Assembly (NCBI GenBank): GCA_017440935.1
Contig: JAFSAO010000012.1
Location: 1-35,139 of the forward strand
Length of the DNA: 35,139 nt
Origin: Opitutales bacterium
GTDB lineage: Bacteria; Verrucomicrobiota; Verrucomicrobiia; Opitutales; UBA953
Reading direction: 5' to 3'
The notes under the pieces are model-generated. The model saw only the letters and a list, made by a program, of their open reading frames with translations, did no database searches and had not been told where the DNA came from. The stretch's first letter is position 1; every line of letters starts with the position of its first letter. Of the stretch, positions 24,656 through 33,862 are shown piece after piece. The position numbers and the translations under genes were made by a program.

Positions 24656-25600
24656 ATGATTAAAAAATTTCTCATCGCCGGACTTTGCCTCACGCTCGCG
24701 GGAACGACCGCGTTCGCCGCATTTTCCGCGAAAACTTTTGCCGCCGCGAAAAAGCGCGACGCCAAAGACGGCATTTTAGTTTACTTCTACGGACCGGATT
24801 GGGACGTTCGCAGCACCAAAATGCTCAAAACTCTTTGGGATAATGCGGAAATCAAAAAAGCCTGCGGAGATTCCGCAATGCTCGCTATTCCCGTTTACCA
24901 AAACCCGAATGAAAAGCAGAAAAAAAATGCGAAAACCATTCGCGAAGGCATGAAAATTCCGCACATTTTCTCCTACCCGGCGATCGTAATGTGCAACAAT
25001 GACGGATACACTTACTATATTCTTCAGGGCGACGAAATTTTTGAAGAAACACCCAAAGTTGCCGAAACCATCAAGACCAAGCTCAAACTTTTCCGGGAAC
25101 AAAAAGCGCTTTTGAAAAAAGCCGAACGCGCCAAAGGTCTTGAAAAAGCCAAACTTTACGGCGAAGCGATGCTCGACGGAATCAACCCGCCGGAAGATGC
25201 GCTCAAAATCCTCAAAGCCAACGACCCGAAGGGCGAACTCCCTTACACAAAACGCCTGGAATTTGACGTTTTTAAACTCATCACGGAACAAACTTATAAA
25301 GACCCCGATAAACCCGACAAAGCACTGATTACGCCGGACGCCGCCGTCGCACTCGTCACAAAACTTGCGATCGAAGACCAGACGACCTACCTGCCCTGGC
25401 AACGCCAGGAACTTCTCGCCGCCGCTGCCGGATATTTGCGCCGCGTCGACAAAACAGACGCACGCATCAAAATGCTTCACAAAAAAATTCTTGAAATCGA
25501 TCCCGAATCCGGCTGGGCGGATTTCGTAAAAGATTCTGAGGATCTTTGGATCAGCCCCGAGAAAAAGGACAAAAAAGATAAGCGTCGCCGCAAAAAATAA
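24656..25600 (+). CDS. Secreted thioredoxin-fold protein lacking the CXXC cysteines
   Basis: This 314-aa protein has a signal peptide (MIKKFLIAGLCLTLAGTTAFA). ILVYFYGPDWDVRSTKMLKTLW (residues 40-61) has the shape of a thioredoxin active-site strand and helix, but WDVRS stands where WCxxC should be, so no disulfide chemistry is expected. The cis-Pro region may be HIFSYPAIVM. The C-terminal half is helical and ends in a strongly basic tail (KKDKKDKRRRKK). The role may be binding or scaffolding next to its neighbour. It starts 53 bases after the transglutaminase-like gene and ends in a strong terminator. Confidence 0.65.
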   Translation: MIKKFLIAGLCLTLAGTTAFAAFSAKTFAAAKKRDAKDGILVYFYGPDWDVRSTKMLKTLWDNAEIKKACGDSAMLAIPVYQNPNEKQKKNAKTIREGMKIPHIFSYPAIVMCNNDGYTYYILQGDEIFEETPKVAETIKTKLKLFREQKALLKKAERAKGLEKAKLYGEAMLDGINPPEDALKILKANDPKGELPYTKRLEFDVFKLITEQTYKDPDKPDKALITPDAAVALVTKLAIEDQTTYLPWQRQELLAAAAGYLRRVDKTDARIKMLHKKILEIDPESGWADFVKDSEDLWISPEKKDKKDKRRRKK

Positions 25601-25611
25601 AAACGACAGGC

Positions 25612-25659
25612 AAAAAAAAACGTTCCCGCGAGAAATTTTCGCGGGAACGTTTTTTTTTT
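25612..25659 (+). terminator. Terminator from two inverted CGGGAACG motifs
   Basis: An A9 tract and CGTTCCCGCGA (25621-25631) pair with TCGCGGGAACG (25639-25649) and a T10 tract. It ends the thioredoxin-like gene and also suits mdh on the minus strand. Confidence 0.93.
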
Positions 25660-25671
25660 CGCGGATTTTGC

Positions 25672-26670
25672 TTAGAGCGTGCAACCGAGAGCATCGGCAG
25701 CCGTGTCGCGTTCTTCGCAAAGTTCCTTGATTGAAGCATCGATTTTCGCGCGAGCGAAATCGTTGATCGGAAGGTTCGGGACGATTTCCCAAGTTCCGTC
25801 TTCCTTCGTGCGAATCGGGAAGCCCGTAATGATGCCCGGAACCGTGCCGTATTCGCCCTTGGAAACAACGCCGACGCTGAACCAATCGCCCGCCGGAGTC
25901 GGGTTGACGAGGTTGCGAACGGTTTCAATCGCCGCATTCGCCGCCGAAGCCGCCGAGGAAGCACCGCGAGCTTCGATAATTGCGGCACCGCGCTTCTGCA
26001 CGGTCGGGATAAACGTGTTTTCGAGCCACTCCTTGTCGGAGATGACTTCCGTCGCCGGCTTTCCGCCGATCGTCGCGTTGAAAAAGTCCGGGAACTGCGT
26101 CGACGAGTGGTTGCCCCAAATCGTCATATTCTTCACTTCGGAAACGTGAACTCCCGCTTTCTTGGCGAGCTGAGACTTCCCGCGATTTTCGTCGAGGCGC
26201 GTCATAGCGAAGAAATTTTCTTCGGGAACGCCACAGGCATGACGCATCGCGATCAGCGCGTTGGTGTTGCACGGATTGCCGACGACGAACACGCGAACGT
26301 CTTTCGCCGCATTTTCGGCAATCGCTTTGCCTTGTCCGACGAAAATTTTGCCGTTGATGCCAAGCAAATCCTTGCGTTCCATACCGGCCTTGCGCGGAAC
26401 GGAGCCGACGAGCAAGCACCAGTTTGCATCCTTAAACGCAACAGCGGGATCTGCCGTCGCGACGATGTCCGTCACGAGCGGGAACGCGCAATCTTCAAGT
26501 TCCATCACCACGCCCTGGCACTTCGGAAGCGCCGGTTCAATTTCGAGAAGGTTCAGCGCAACGGGCTGATCCGGACCAAAAACTTCGCCCGCTGCAATGC
26601 GGAAAATGAGCGAATACGCGATTTGTCCGGCGGCACCGGTAATCGCAACACGAATGGGAGCTTTTGCCAT
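25672..26670 (-). CDS. mdh: Malate dehydrogenase (type 2, cytosolic-like)
   Basis: It interconverts malate and oxaloacetate with NAD(H). The 332-aa protein starts [21 protein letters not shown] (Rossmann GxxGxx) and has the long-form features: [15 protein letters not shown] with substrate arginines, [24 protein letters not shown], and the catalytic histidine in [13 protein letters not shown]. Size and motifs match the cytosolic/Thermus type and not the lactate-dehydrogenase-like type. No Shine-Dalgarno is present. It is divergent from dps; the 194-bp spacer carries the dps operators on the far side. Confidence 0.95.
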   Translation of the reverse strand: MAKAPIRVAITGAAGQIAYSLIFRIAAGEVFGPDQPVALNLLEIEPALPKCQGVVMELEDCAFPLVTDIVATADPAVAFKDANWCLLVGSVPRKAGMERKDLLGINGKIFVGQGKAIAENAAKDVRVFVVGNPCNTNALIAMRHACGVPEENFFAMTRLDENRGKSQLAKKAGVHVSEVKNMTIWGNHSSTQFPDFFNATIGGKPATEVISDKEWLENTFIPTVQKRGAAIIEARGASSAASAANAAIETVRNLVNPTPAGDWFSVGVVSKGEYGTVPGIITGFPIRTKEDGTWEIVPNLPINDFARAKIDASIKELCEERDTAADALGCTL

Positions 26671-26760
26671 AATTCTTGTGATATTTAGTGGGTTAAAAAT
26701 GTTTTTTAAGCATGGAACGGGAGTGAAAAAAAATCAACGCGAAGTTTTCCGAGAAATAAA

Positions 26761-26777
26761 TTTGTAATAATTACAAA
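26761..26777. promoter_or_regulatory. Fur/PerR-type palindrome 1 upstream of dps
   Basis: TTTGTAAT-A-ATTACAAA is a perfect 8-1-8 inverted repeat. Its core TTGTAATNATTACAA has the 7-1-7 layout of Fur/PerR operators. Confidence 0.6.
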
Positions 26778-26783
26778 ATTTGG

Positions 26784-26812
26784 TTGACAATTCGCCGCAA
26801 CTTATATTTTGT
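26784..26812 (+). promoter_or_regulatory. Probable dps promoter
   Basis: TTGACA at 26784-26789 is a perfect -35. A -10 is less certain: TATATT at 26803-26808 is well matched but only 13 bases away, and TATTTT at 26805-26810 gives 15. It lies between the two palindromes, the -10 overlapping the second. Confidence 0.45.
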
Positions 26813-26826
26813 AATCATTACAAAAT
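26806..26826. promoter_or_regulatory. Fur/PerR-type palindrome 2 upstream of dps
   Basis: ATTTTGTAAT-C-ATTACAAAAT is a perfect 10-1-10 inverted repeat sharing the TTGTAATNATTACAA core with palindrome 1, 29 bases further on. Binding here would overlap the -10 region and block RNA polymerase. Confidence 0.65.
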
Positions 26827-26864
26827 AAATCCACCAACCCCTAAAACAGAAAGAAATAAGAACA

Positions 26865-27353
26865 ATGAAAACCATCGATTATATCCACATCAACGAATCT
26901 GCTGCAGAAAAAGTTCGTGCCGCGCTTACCGGACTTTTGGCAAACTACCAAATCTTCTACACGAATCTGCGCGGATTTCACTGGAACATCAAAGGCCACG
27001 CCTTTTTCATGCTCCACAGCAAGTTTGAAGAGCTTTACGACGATGCATCCGAAAAGATCGACGAAATCGCCGAACGCATTCTGATGCTCGGCGGTGTTCC
27101 GGAAAATAAATTCAGCGAATATCTGAAAATTGCCGGAATCAAGGAAGTCGGAAATGTTTCCTGCGGACACGAAGCGCTCCAAAACGTGCTCGAAACGCTC
27201 GGTTATTTGATTGCGGAAGAACGCAAAATCATCGCCCTTGCGAACGAAAGCGGAGACGATTCCACCGCCGCTCTGCTCGGTGATTATCTGAAGGGACAGG
27301 AAAAGCTGGTTTGGATGCTTGTCGCATGGGCAAGCGGATCCTGCAAAAAATAA
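26865..27353 (+). CDS. dps: Dps family ferritin-like DNA-protecting protein
   Basis: Dps forms a 12-subunit shell that oxidises and stores iron with peroxide and protects DNA. The 162-aa protein has the four-helix bundle and the inter-subunit ferroxidase ligands with Listeria-type spacing: H39 (GFHWNIKG), H51 (MLHSKFEELY), D66 and E70 (KIDEIAERI). No Lys-rich DNA-binding tail is seen, only a short CKK end, so direct DNA binding is uncertain. Two perfect palindromes before the gene suggest PerR- or Fur-type control by peroxide or iron. Confidence 0.94.
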   Translation: MKTIDYIHINESAAEKVRAALTGLLANYQIFYTNLRGFHWNIKGHAFFMLHSKFEELYDDASEKIDEIAERILMLGGVPENKFSEYLKIAGIKEVGNVSCGHEALQNVLETLGYLIAEERKIIALANESGDDSTAALLGDYLKGQEKLVWMLVAWASGSCKK

Positions 27354-27427
27354 CGGTCACCGTTTCCGATACCGTAGAGGCGGTAGGCAAAATCTGTCAC
27401 TTACCACAGATTTTCCGCCGCAAAATC

Positions 27428-27463
27428 AAATTTAGCCGCCCGCATCCGCAGGCGGCTAAATTT
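27428..27463. repeat. Intergenic stem-loop, copy B of the CAAATTGAAATTTAGC family
   Basis: AAATTTAGCCGCC (27428-27440) pairs perfectly with GGCGGCTAAATTT (27451-27463). The outer arms CAAAATC and CAATTTG extend the resemblance to copy A. Inner stem and loop differ between copies while the arms are kept. It may also end dps, but has no T-run. Confidence 0.75.
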
Positions 27464-27519
27464 CAATTTGCGGGAACGCGGGAGCGCGGATACGATAGAA
27501 CGACTTTTTTTGTGCATCC

Positions 27520-30500
27520 ATGTATCTAAAAGAAATCGTCATCAACGGATTCAAGAGTTTTGCCGACCGAACCCGCATCGACCTTAAACCGGGCATCACC
27601 GCAATTGTCGGTCCGAACGGGTGCGGAAAATCGAACATCGTTGACGCGATTCGCTGGGTTTTAGGGGAGCAGAGCGCAAAAGCGCTGCGCGGCGGCTCGA
27701 TGCACGACGTTATTTTCTCGGGAACGGACAAACGCAAGCCGCTCCCCTACTGCGAAGTCGAACTCATTTTTGCGGACTGTGAAAAAGACCTCGGCACAGC
27801 GTTCAACGAAGTTTCAATCGTCCGTCGCGTTTCGCGGGAAGATTCTTCGGATTATTTTCTCAACGGAAAATCCTGCCGGCTGAAAGACATTCAGCGGTTG
27901 TTCATGGATACGGGGGTCGGACGCGTTTCCTACTCGTTCATGGTGCAGGGGCAAATTGACCAGATTCTTTCGGCAAATCCCGCAGAGCGCCGCACACTTT
28001 TTGAGGAAGCCGCAGGCATCACGCGCTACAAATCGCAGCGCAAGGAAGCTCTAAGCAAGCTCGGCATGGTCGACCAAAACCTTGCCCGCATTACCGATGT
28101 CATTGACGAGATTTCCCGACAAATCGGCTCGTTAAAGCGCCAAGCAGCGAAAGCACTTCGCTACAAGCGCACGCAACACCGCCTGCGCCACCTCGATTTG
28201 GCATCGCTTGCACACCAATTCTGTGTCCGCCGCGCAACGATTACGGATTTGGAAACCCGCGCGGGAACGCTACGCGAAACCGTTGCCGCCCAGCGCAACG
28301 CGCTACGGGAACGCGAAGAAAAACTCGCCGAAACCAAAGTTGCCCGCGCCGAACTCTTCCAGCGCATTGAGCAAGGCACACAGATGGCATTTGCTCTGCG
28401 CTCCGAAAAAGAAAACGCGGAAGCGCAGATCCAAATGGCGGAAGTCCGCCAAAATGACCTGCGGGAACGCATCGCGCAGGTCGAGCAGGAAGGCGTAGCG
28501 CTCGCCGCCCGACGTGCGGAGCTGGACGCGCGTTTGCAAGGCAACGCTTCCAATAAGGAACAGCACATCGGCAACGTCGAAGGCGCAGACGAAGTTTACC
28601 GCAAAAGCCAAAGCGAGCTCGAAAAACTGCTCGCAGACCTTTCCGCCGCCGATCGCGCGCTCGCGCAGGAACGCCAGGAGCTTTTGATGAGCGAAGGCGA
28701 AATCACGCGCCACCGTGCGACCGTAACCAACATCGAAGTCGAGCTTCGCACCTCGGAATCCCGCCACGCCGAAATCGCCAACACGCTCGCCCAAATGCGC
28801 GCGGAACGTTACGCACTCGAATCTCGTTTTGCCGAAATTCAGACAGTGGCTGAAACGCGCCGTGCGGAGCACGCCCGCGCGCGGCAGGAAGTTGCCGAGG
28901 CGCAGGAACGCGGAAAATCCCTCGTCGCGCAATTTCGCGAGCAACAGCAGAAGATTTCGCAACTCGACCGCGTTGTCGCCCGCACGTCAGCACAGTTGAA
29001 TGTTTTGGAACAACAGCAGGCGAAATTTGAAGGATTTTCCGCCGGAGCCAAAGCGATTCTCAAAGGAGAACTCGGCGAAAGCGTTCCCGCGGAAACCGCG
29101 TTCGCGCTCAACTCGCTGCTCGAAATTTCGGATTCGGAAAACGCCGTCGCGATTGAAGCGTTGCTTGGAGCCGCCTCCGAAGCGCTCGTTTTCGATAACG
29201 CGATTTCCGTTCCCGCCGTCGCCCGGATTCTCGCGGAAAGAGAAGTCGGAAGTGCTTTTCTCGCCGACGCGAAAATCGCGCTCCCGCGAGCAATCAACAA
29301 CGCGGAAGCGCCCGTTCCCGCATTCTTAAAACGGGCGGGAACGCTTTTTTCCGTAAAAAATGCAGCGCTCGAAAATTCCGTTCGCGCCCTTTTCGACCGT
29401 TGTTTCGTGTGTGATTATCTCTCGGATTTTCTCGCGTTTTTAAAAGAAAATCCCGGCTTTGATTTTCTGCTCGTCTCCTCGATTAACGGGGAAACCGTCG
29501 ATTGTCGCGGCTTCATTCACAGCGGTGCGAACACCGGAAAAAGCGGCAGCGTTTTCCAACGCCAAAACGAACTGCGCCAGCTCAAAGAGCGACTCACGGC
29601 AGAAAACGACGCGCTCACCGAAGCCAACCAACGGTCCATGGAAATTCAGGCGGAAATGGACGCGAACGAAACCGAAACCGAGCGCCGCCGCGTCTACGCC
29701 TCCGAAATCGCGCAGGAAATTTCCAACATCAACGCCGACGAACGCTCCGCGGAAAAAGCACTCAACGACAACGCCGCCGCCCTCGCCCGTCAGGAAAACC
29801 TTCTCGCGGAATTTGAAGATAACCACGAACGCGCACAAGCCCGCATGGAAAACGCGCAATCCGGTCTCACCGCCAAAGAAACCGAAATTTCTGCGCTCAA
29901 AACCCGCATCTCCGAAGGAGAAACCCGTATTATCGCGCTACGCAACGAAGTCGAAAACCGCCGCGACGCGCTCAACGAAGTCCGTTTCGATCTCGCGCAG
30001 AAGAAGCAACAGCTGGAACTTTTTGAGCGCGAACTCGCCGAAGTGCGTTCGCAAATCGAGGATATTTCTTCGCGCATCGCCACGCGGGAACGAGAAAAGG
30101 AAATGATGTTTTCCCAAATTGCCGCCTTCGGCGAACAGGCGGAAAATGCGCGTTCCCGCGCCGAACAGCTTGCGGGAACGATTGCCGAAGCCGCCACCGC
30201 GCTCGATGCACAACGCGCCGAACTCGGAAAACTCGAAGCCGATGCGGAAACGCTCGACCGTTCGCTCGTTTCCGAACGCGAAACTTTGCGCGAAAACGAG
30301 ACGCAACTCAACGCGCTCGAAGTCCGCCTCACCGAAGAAACGTCTCAATGCGCGTTTGTTTCGGAGAAAGTTTCCACGGAATACCAGCTCGACGTCACAT
30401 CGCTCGACTGGAAACAAAATCTCTGGCTCGCCGACGAAGAATTTGAAACCAAAGTCCGTTTCGACGAACTCGAAGACGACGGAGCCGAAACCGAAATCCG

Positions 30501-31275
30501 CCCCAAGGCACGGCGGGAACGCGGCGATCCGACCGAAGAAGACCTCGCCGCGATGGACAACACCGACTGGCCGCCGATTCTCCGCGAAATCGCTTCCCTG
30601 CGCGATCGCCTGAACTCCATGGGCGCCGTCAACCACACCGCAATCGAAGAATACGCCGAGTTGCGGGAACGCTACACGTTCCTCAAAACACAGTCCGACG
30701 ACCTGTGGAATTCCAAAAACGAACTCGTCAAAGCCATCGACGAAATCAACGCAACCTCACAAAAACTTTTCACGGAAACGTTTGAGCAAATTCGCAAAAA
30801 CTTCAAATTTACGTTTGAACGCCTCTTCCACGGCGGCGAAAGCGATTTGCAACTCGTGCAAAATGACGACGTGCTCGACAGCGGAATCGAAATCATCGCA
30901 CGCCCGCCGGGAACCAAGTTACGTAGCATTTCCCTGCTCTCCGGCGGACAACGCACAATGACCGCCGTCGCACTCCTTTTCGGAATTTACATGGTCAAAC
31001 CGTCGCCGTTCTGCGTGCTCGACGAGCTCGATGCTCCGCTCGACGATGCAAACGTCGGACGCTTTACCGATATCGTGCGCGAATTCACGCGTTACTCGCA
31101 ATTCCTCGTCGTCACGCACAACAAGCGGACGGTTTCCGCCGCGAACACAATTTACGGCGTTACCATGCAGGAACGCGGCGTCACACAAGTGCTTTCCATG
31201 CGCTACAACTCGGATTCCGGCGATACCGAAACAGTCACGCTCGAAGGGCGCGGCTCTTTCGATATGGCGCGTTAA
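27520..31275 (+). CDS. smc: Chromosome segregation protein SMC
   Basis: The long ATPase of the bacterial condensin that compacts and separates chromosomes with ScpAB. The 1251-aa protein is full length. It has Walker [10 protein letters not shown] (31-39) after [16 protein letters not shown], then the Q-loop region [22 protein letters not shown]. Two coiled coils flank a hinge at about residues 500-660 ([20 protein letters not shown]). The ABC signature [16 protein letters not shown] lies near 1140, followed by Walker [14 protein letters not shown]. Heptads are Glu/Arg/Ala-rich, and many motif copies are read as RER, AGT or VPA. Neither scpA nor ftsY is adjacent. No Shine-Dalgarno. Confidence 0.96.
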   Translation: MYLKEIVINGFKSFADRTRIDLKPGITAIVGPNGCGKSNIVDAIRWVLGEQSAKALRGGSMHDVIFSGTDKRKPLPYCEVELIFADCEKDLGTAFNEVSIVRRVSREDSSDYFLNGKSCRLKDIQRLFMDTGVGRVSYSFMVQGQIDQILSANPAERRTLFEEAAGITRYKSQRKEALSKLGMVDQNLARITDVIDEISRQIGSLKRQAAKALRYKRTQHRLRHLDLASLAHQFCVRRATITDLETRAGTLRETVAAQRNALREREEKLAETKVARAELFQRIEQGTQMAFALRSEKENAEAQIQMAEVRQNDLRERIAQVEQEGVALAARRAELDARLQGNASNKEQHIGNVEGADEVYRKSQSELEKLLADLSAADRALAQERQELLMSEGEITRHRATVTNIEVELRTSESRHAEIANTLAQMRAERYALESRFAEIQTVAETRRAEHARARQEVAEAQERGKSLVAQFREQQQKISQLDRVVARTSAQLNVLEQQQAKFEGFSAGAKAILKGELGESVPAETAFALNSLLEISDSENAVAIEALLGAASEALVFDNAISVPAVARILAEREVGSAFLADAKIALPRAINNAEAPVPAFLKRAGTLFSVKNAALENSVRALFDRCFVCDYLSDFLAFLKENPGFDFLLVSSINGETVDCRGFIHSGANTGKSGSVFQRQNELRQLKERLTAENDALTEANQRSMEIQAEMDANETETERRRVYASEIAQEISNINADERSAEKALNDNAAALARQENLLAEFEDNHERAQARMENAQSGLTAKETEISALKTRISEGETRIIALRNEVENRRDALNEVRFDLAQKKQQLELFERELAEVRSQIEDISSRIATREREKEMMFSQIAAFGEQAENARSRAEQLAGTIAEAATALDAQRAELGKLEADAETLDRSLVSERETLRENETQLNALEVRLTEETSQCAFVSEKVSTEYQLDVTSLDWKQNLWLADEEFETKVRFDELEDDGAETEIRPKARRERGDPTEEDLAAMDNTDWPPILREIASLRDRLNSMGAVNHTAIEEYAELRERYTFLKTQSDDLWNSKNELVKAIDEINATSQKLFTETFEQIRKNFKFTFERLFHGGESDLQLVQNDDVLDSGIEIIARPPGTKLRSISLLSGGQRTMTAVALLFGIYMVKPSPFCVLDELDAPLDDANVGRFTDIVREFTRYSQFLVVTHNKRTVSAANTIYGVTMQERGVTQVLSMRYNSDSGDTETVTLEGRGSFDMAR

Positions 31276-31290
31276 AAATTTCCGCAATTC

Positions 31291-31320
31291 AAAAAAAGAA
31301 GCGACCTTTCGGGTCGCTTC
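31291..31320 (-). terminator. Terminator of the prepilin peptidase operon
   Basis: On the minus strand GAAGCGACC-loop-GGTCGCTTC is followed by seven Ts. It lies after the prepilin peptidase stop; on the plus strand it has no T-run and would only weakly stop smc. Confidence 0.88.
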
Positions 31321-31343
31321 ACAATATCAGCGGCGACTTTCGC

Positions 31344-32222
31344 CTACGCGCCGAGAACGGAAAAGTAAAACGCGATGAGCTTTGCTCCCACGACAAAGTA
31401 AATGACAGCAGCGAGAATCAGCCACGGACCGAGCGGGAACGGAGAAGATGCGTTCCCGTCTGTTTCGTCGTCCGCGGAAGCCGTTTCCTTCATTTCGGGC
31501 TCCGTTTTTCTCAGAGAAAAAATGCGTGCGAGCAAAACAGCGAAAAGCCCGATAAACGACGAAAAGAAAAACGAAAACAATGCGCCTTCCCAGCCGAGAA
31601 ATGCGCCGATTCCGCCGAGCAAAATCACATCCCCCTCGCCCATCGCCTCGCGCCTGAACACAAGCGAGGCGAAGTAGCGGAACCAATACGCCGTCATCGA
31701 CCCGACGCCCAAGCCAATGATTCCGGAAAACAAACCTTCAACCGCATTTCCCGCGCCGAGCAACGGCGGGAACGCCGCAGAACACATCAACCCGACGAGC
31801 ACAAACGACGCGTTCACGCTATCCGGCAAATACATCGTATCCCAGTCAATAAACGCGAGCACAATGGCGAAGGCGGAGAAAATCATCGCGGGAACGGCAA
31901 TATCCCACGGCAAAAAATGCCACGACGCGGCAAAAACGACCGCCGTCAGCAATTCCACCGCCGGGTAACGCAGAGAAATTTTTCGCCCGCAACAAGCCGC
32001 CTTTCCGCGCAGAAAAAACCATGCAAGAACGGGAACGTTCAACCAAATCGGAATCGGTTTCCCGCACGCGCAATGCGAGCCCGGAGAAACCACACTTTCA
32101 CCGTTGGGAATGCGATAAATGCAGACGTTCAGAAAACTCCCGACCACGGAGCCGAGCACGAAAAATGCACCCGTAAAAAACCACGGGAACGCGATATTCA
32201 CTTCCTGAAAAAGCGATAACAT
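31344..32222 (-). CDS. pilD: Prepilin peptidase (type IV leader peptidase, A24)
   Basis: Inner-membrane aspartic protease that cuts and N-methylates type IV prepilins and pseudopilins. It has the N-terminal methylase region (GSVVGSFLNVCIYRIP, and cysteines in HCACGKPI and ACCGRKIS) and the two catalytic aspartates: FIDWDTMYLPD and MGEGDVILLGGIGAFLG. About eight hydrophobic segments are visible. I use ATG 32222 (292 aa); a TTG six codons earlier is the alternative. Type IV pili or related machines are needed for natural transformation, so its presence is compatible with an uptake role for the abundant motif. No pilus genes are adjacent. It follows the GH109-like gene by 107 bases. Confidence 0.93.
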   Translation of the reverse strand: MLSLFQEVNIAFPWFFTGAFFVLGSVVGSFLNVCIYRIPNGESVVSPGSHCACGKPIPIWLNVPVLAWFFLRGKAACCGRKISLRYPAVELLTAVVFAASWHFLPWDIAVPAMIFSAFAIVLAFIDWDTMYLPDSVNASFVLVGLMCSAAFPPLLGAGNAVEGLFSGIIGLGVGSMTAYWFRYFASLVFRREAMGEGDVILLGGIGAFLGWEGALFSFFFSSFIGLFAVLLARIFSLRKTEPEMKETASADDETDGNASSPFPLGPWLILAAVIYFVVGAKLIAFYFSVLGA

Positions 32223-32329
32223 GCTTTCTAAGGTAATCAATTTTCACGCGATGTCCGTAAAAAAGTTCCGTGAGCCGAATTCCTTCTCCGCGTTGAAGCA
32301 CAATCCCCGCGTTCCTTCCGATTTTAATT

Positions 32330-33838
32330 CTAACTCTTCGCGAGAGCGTCGGTGTTCCCGCGACGGCGGAAATCCGGAATTTTCACGGGAACGGAGCCGT
32401 TTGCAACGGAATGTGCGGAAAGTTCGACGATACTGCTCCACGTCGCCGCATCGTAAACCGTAATGTCCGGTGTAATGCCCTGACGGATACAATCCAAAAG
32501 CCGGAAACACATCATTGCGTCCATTCCGCCGTGCCCGAATCTACGCATACGCTCGCCGTGCACGCGCCACAGCGGATCGCGAAACATATTTCGCATTTTT
32601 GAAAAATCCCGCTCGCCGAGCCACGCGTTCGCGCCGCCGGGTAACGCGGAAACATCGTATTTTTCGGGAACATCGAGCGCAAGCCGCGGCGGATAGCCGG
32701 AAAACGTCGCTTCCGTTCCCGTAAGCATATTGACGCGGGAATACGGCTGCGGCGAAACCACGTCGTGGCGCAGTAAAATCGTCCGTCCGAGAGCGGTTTT
32801 TATCAGCGTCGTGTTCATGTCTCCGCAAACGTATTTTTCGTCGGAAAATTTCTCCGGAGTCCTCTTCCCGGCGGCGTTCCCGCGCGTGCGGAAATCGGAA
32901 AGTCCGGCTTCCCGCGAGCTCATTGAAACCAAAACGTCCAACGCGTCGGTGCGATTTACATCGAAATACCGGCAAACCGGACCGAGACCGTGCGTCGGAT
33001 AAAGATTTCCGTCCGTCGACTTGTGATACTCGCGCCGCCAATCGCCCTCCGTGCCTTCCCGAAAAAGCATGGCGCGCAAATCGTGAATATACGCACACTC
33101 GGCGTGCGTGAGTTTTCCGAAAACGCCGTGCCGCACCATGTTCAGAACAAACATTTCCTCATCGCCGTAACAGCAGTTTTCGAGAATCACGCAATGCCGC
33201 TTCGTCAGCTCCGAAGCGTCCGTCAGCGCCCAACATTCGTCCACGGAAACGGCGGCGGGAACTTCGATAAAAACGTGTTTTCCCGAATTCATCGCGTGCA
33301 ACGCCATCGGAACGTGCAAGTTCCACGGAGTCGCGACAACGACAACGTCAATATCGTCGCGCTCGCAAAGATTTTTCCATGCGTTTTCCGTTCCCGCGTA
33401 AATGCCCGGAGCGGGCAGGTTCGGACGAATCCGCGAACCAATCCGCACGGCTTCTTCCGCTCGGGAAAAATCTCGGTCGGCAACGGCGACCACTTGCGCG
33501 AACGGAACGTTCAAAATCTCGCCGAGCAGCCCCCAATATCCGCGCCGCTCTACGGGAACGCTTGCATTTTGAGGTGAAAAACCGAAACCGCGCTGCCCGA
33601 GACCGATGAGACCGACGCGCACCGTTTCAAGCGGCTCCGTCGTCAGTTCTCCGACAAATTTTGCGCCCGGCGGACGCGGGCGCGTTTCCGAAATCGTATT
33701 TTTTCCGGAGGCGTTTTTCGCGGAATCCGGAGCCTCCGTCAACGCGCCCAAAAAGGACGGCGCGGCAACAACGCCCGCGCCGGCAAATGCAAGTTGTTTT
33801 AAAAATTCTCTACGGGAATGATGCTTGCTCTCTTTCAT
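32330..33838 (-). CDS. Tat-exported Gfo/Idh/MocA-type protein, GH109-like (alpha-N-acetylgalactosaminidase)
   Basis: The 502-aa protein starts with a twin-arginine signal (HSRREFLKQLAFAGAGVVAAP) and is expected to be exported folded. It has a Rossmann domain (VRVGLIGLGQRG) and the GH109 hallmarks: VIFIEVPA-type EVPAAVSV, ENCCYGDEEMFVLNMVRHGVFG, THAECAYIHDLR, and YPTHGLGPVCRYF. GH109 enzymes use bound NAD+ to remove terminal GalNAc from glycans such as mucin or blood group A. Other Tat-exported oxidoreductases share the fold, so substrate is inferred. It follows the hldA-type gene by 24 bases in the same direction. Confidence 0.85.
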   Translation of the reverse strand: MKESKHHSRREFLKQLAFAGAGVVAAPSFLGALTEAPDSAKNASGKNTISETRPRPPGAKFVGELTTEPLETVRVGLIGLGQRGFGFSPQNASVPVERRGYWGLLGEILNVPFAQVVAVADRDFSRAEEAVRIGSRIRPNLPAPGIYAGTENAWKNLCERDDIDVVVVATPWNLHVPMALHAMNSGKHVFIEVPAAVSVDECWALTDASELTKRHCVILENCCYGDEEMFVLNMVRHGVFGKLTHAECAYIHDLRAMLFREGTEGDWRREYHKSTDGNLYPTHGLGPVCRYFDVNRTDALDVLVSMSSREAGLSDFRTRGNAAGKRTPEKFSDEKYVCGDMNTTLIKTALGRTILLRHDVVSPQPYSRVNMLTGTEATFSGYPPRLALDVPEKYDVSALPGGANAWLGERDFSKMRNMFRDPLWRVHGERMRRFGHGGMDAMMCFRLLDCIRQGITPDITVYDAATWSSIVELSAHSVANGSVPVKIPDFRRRGNTDALAKS

Positions 33839-33862
33839 AAATTCTTGCTACGGGAACGCCTA

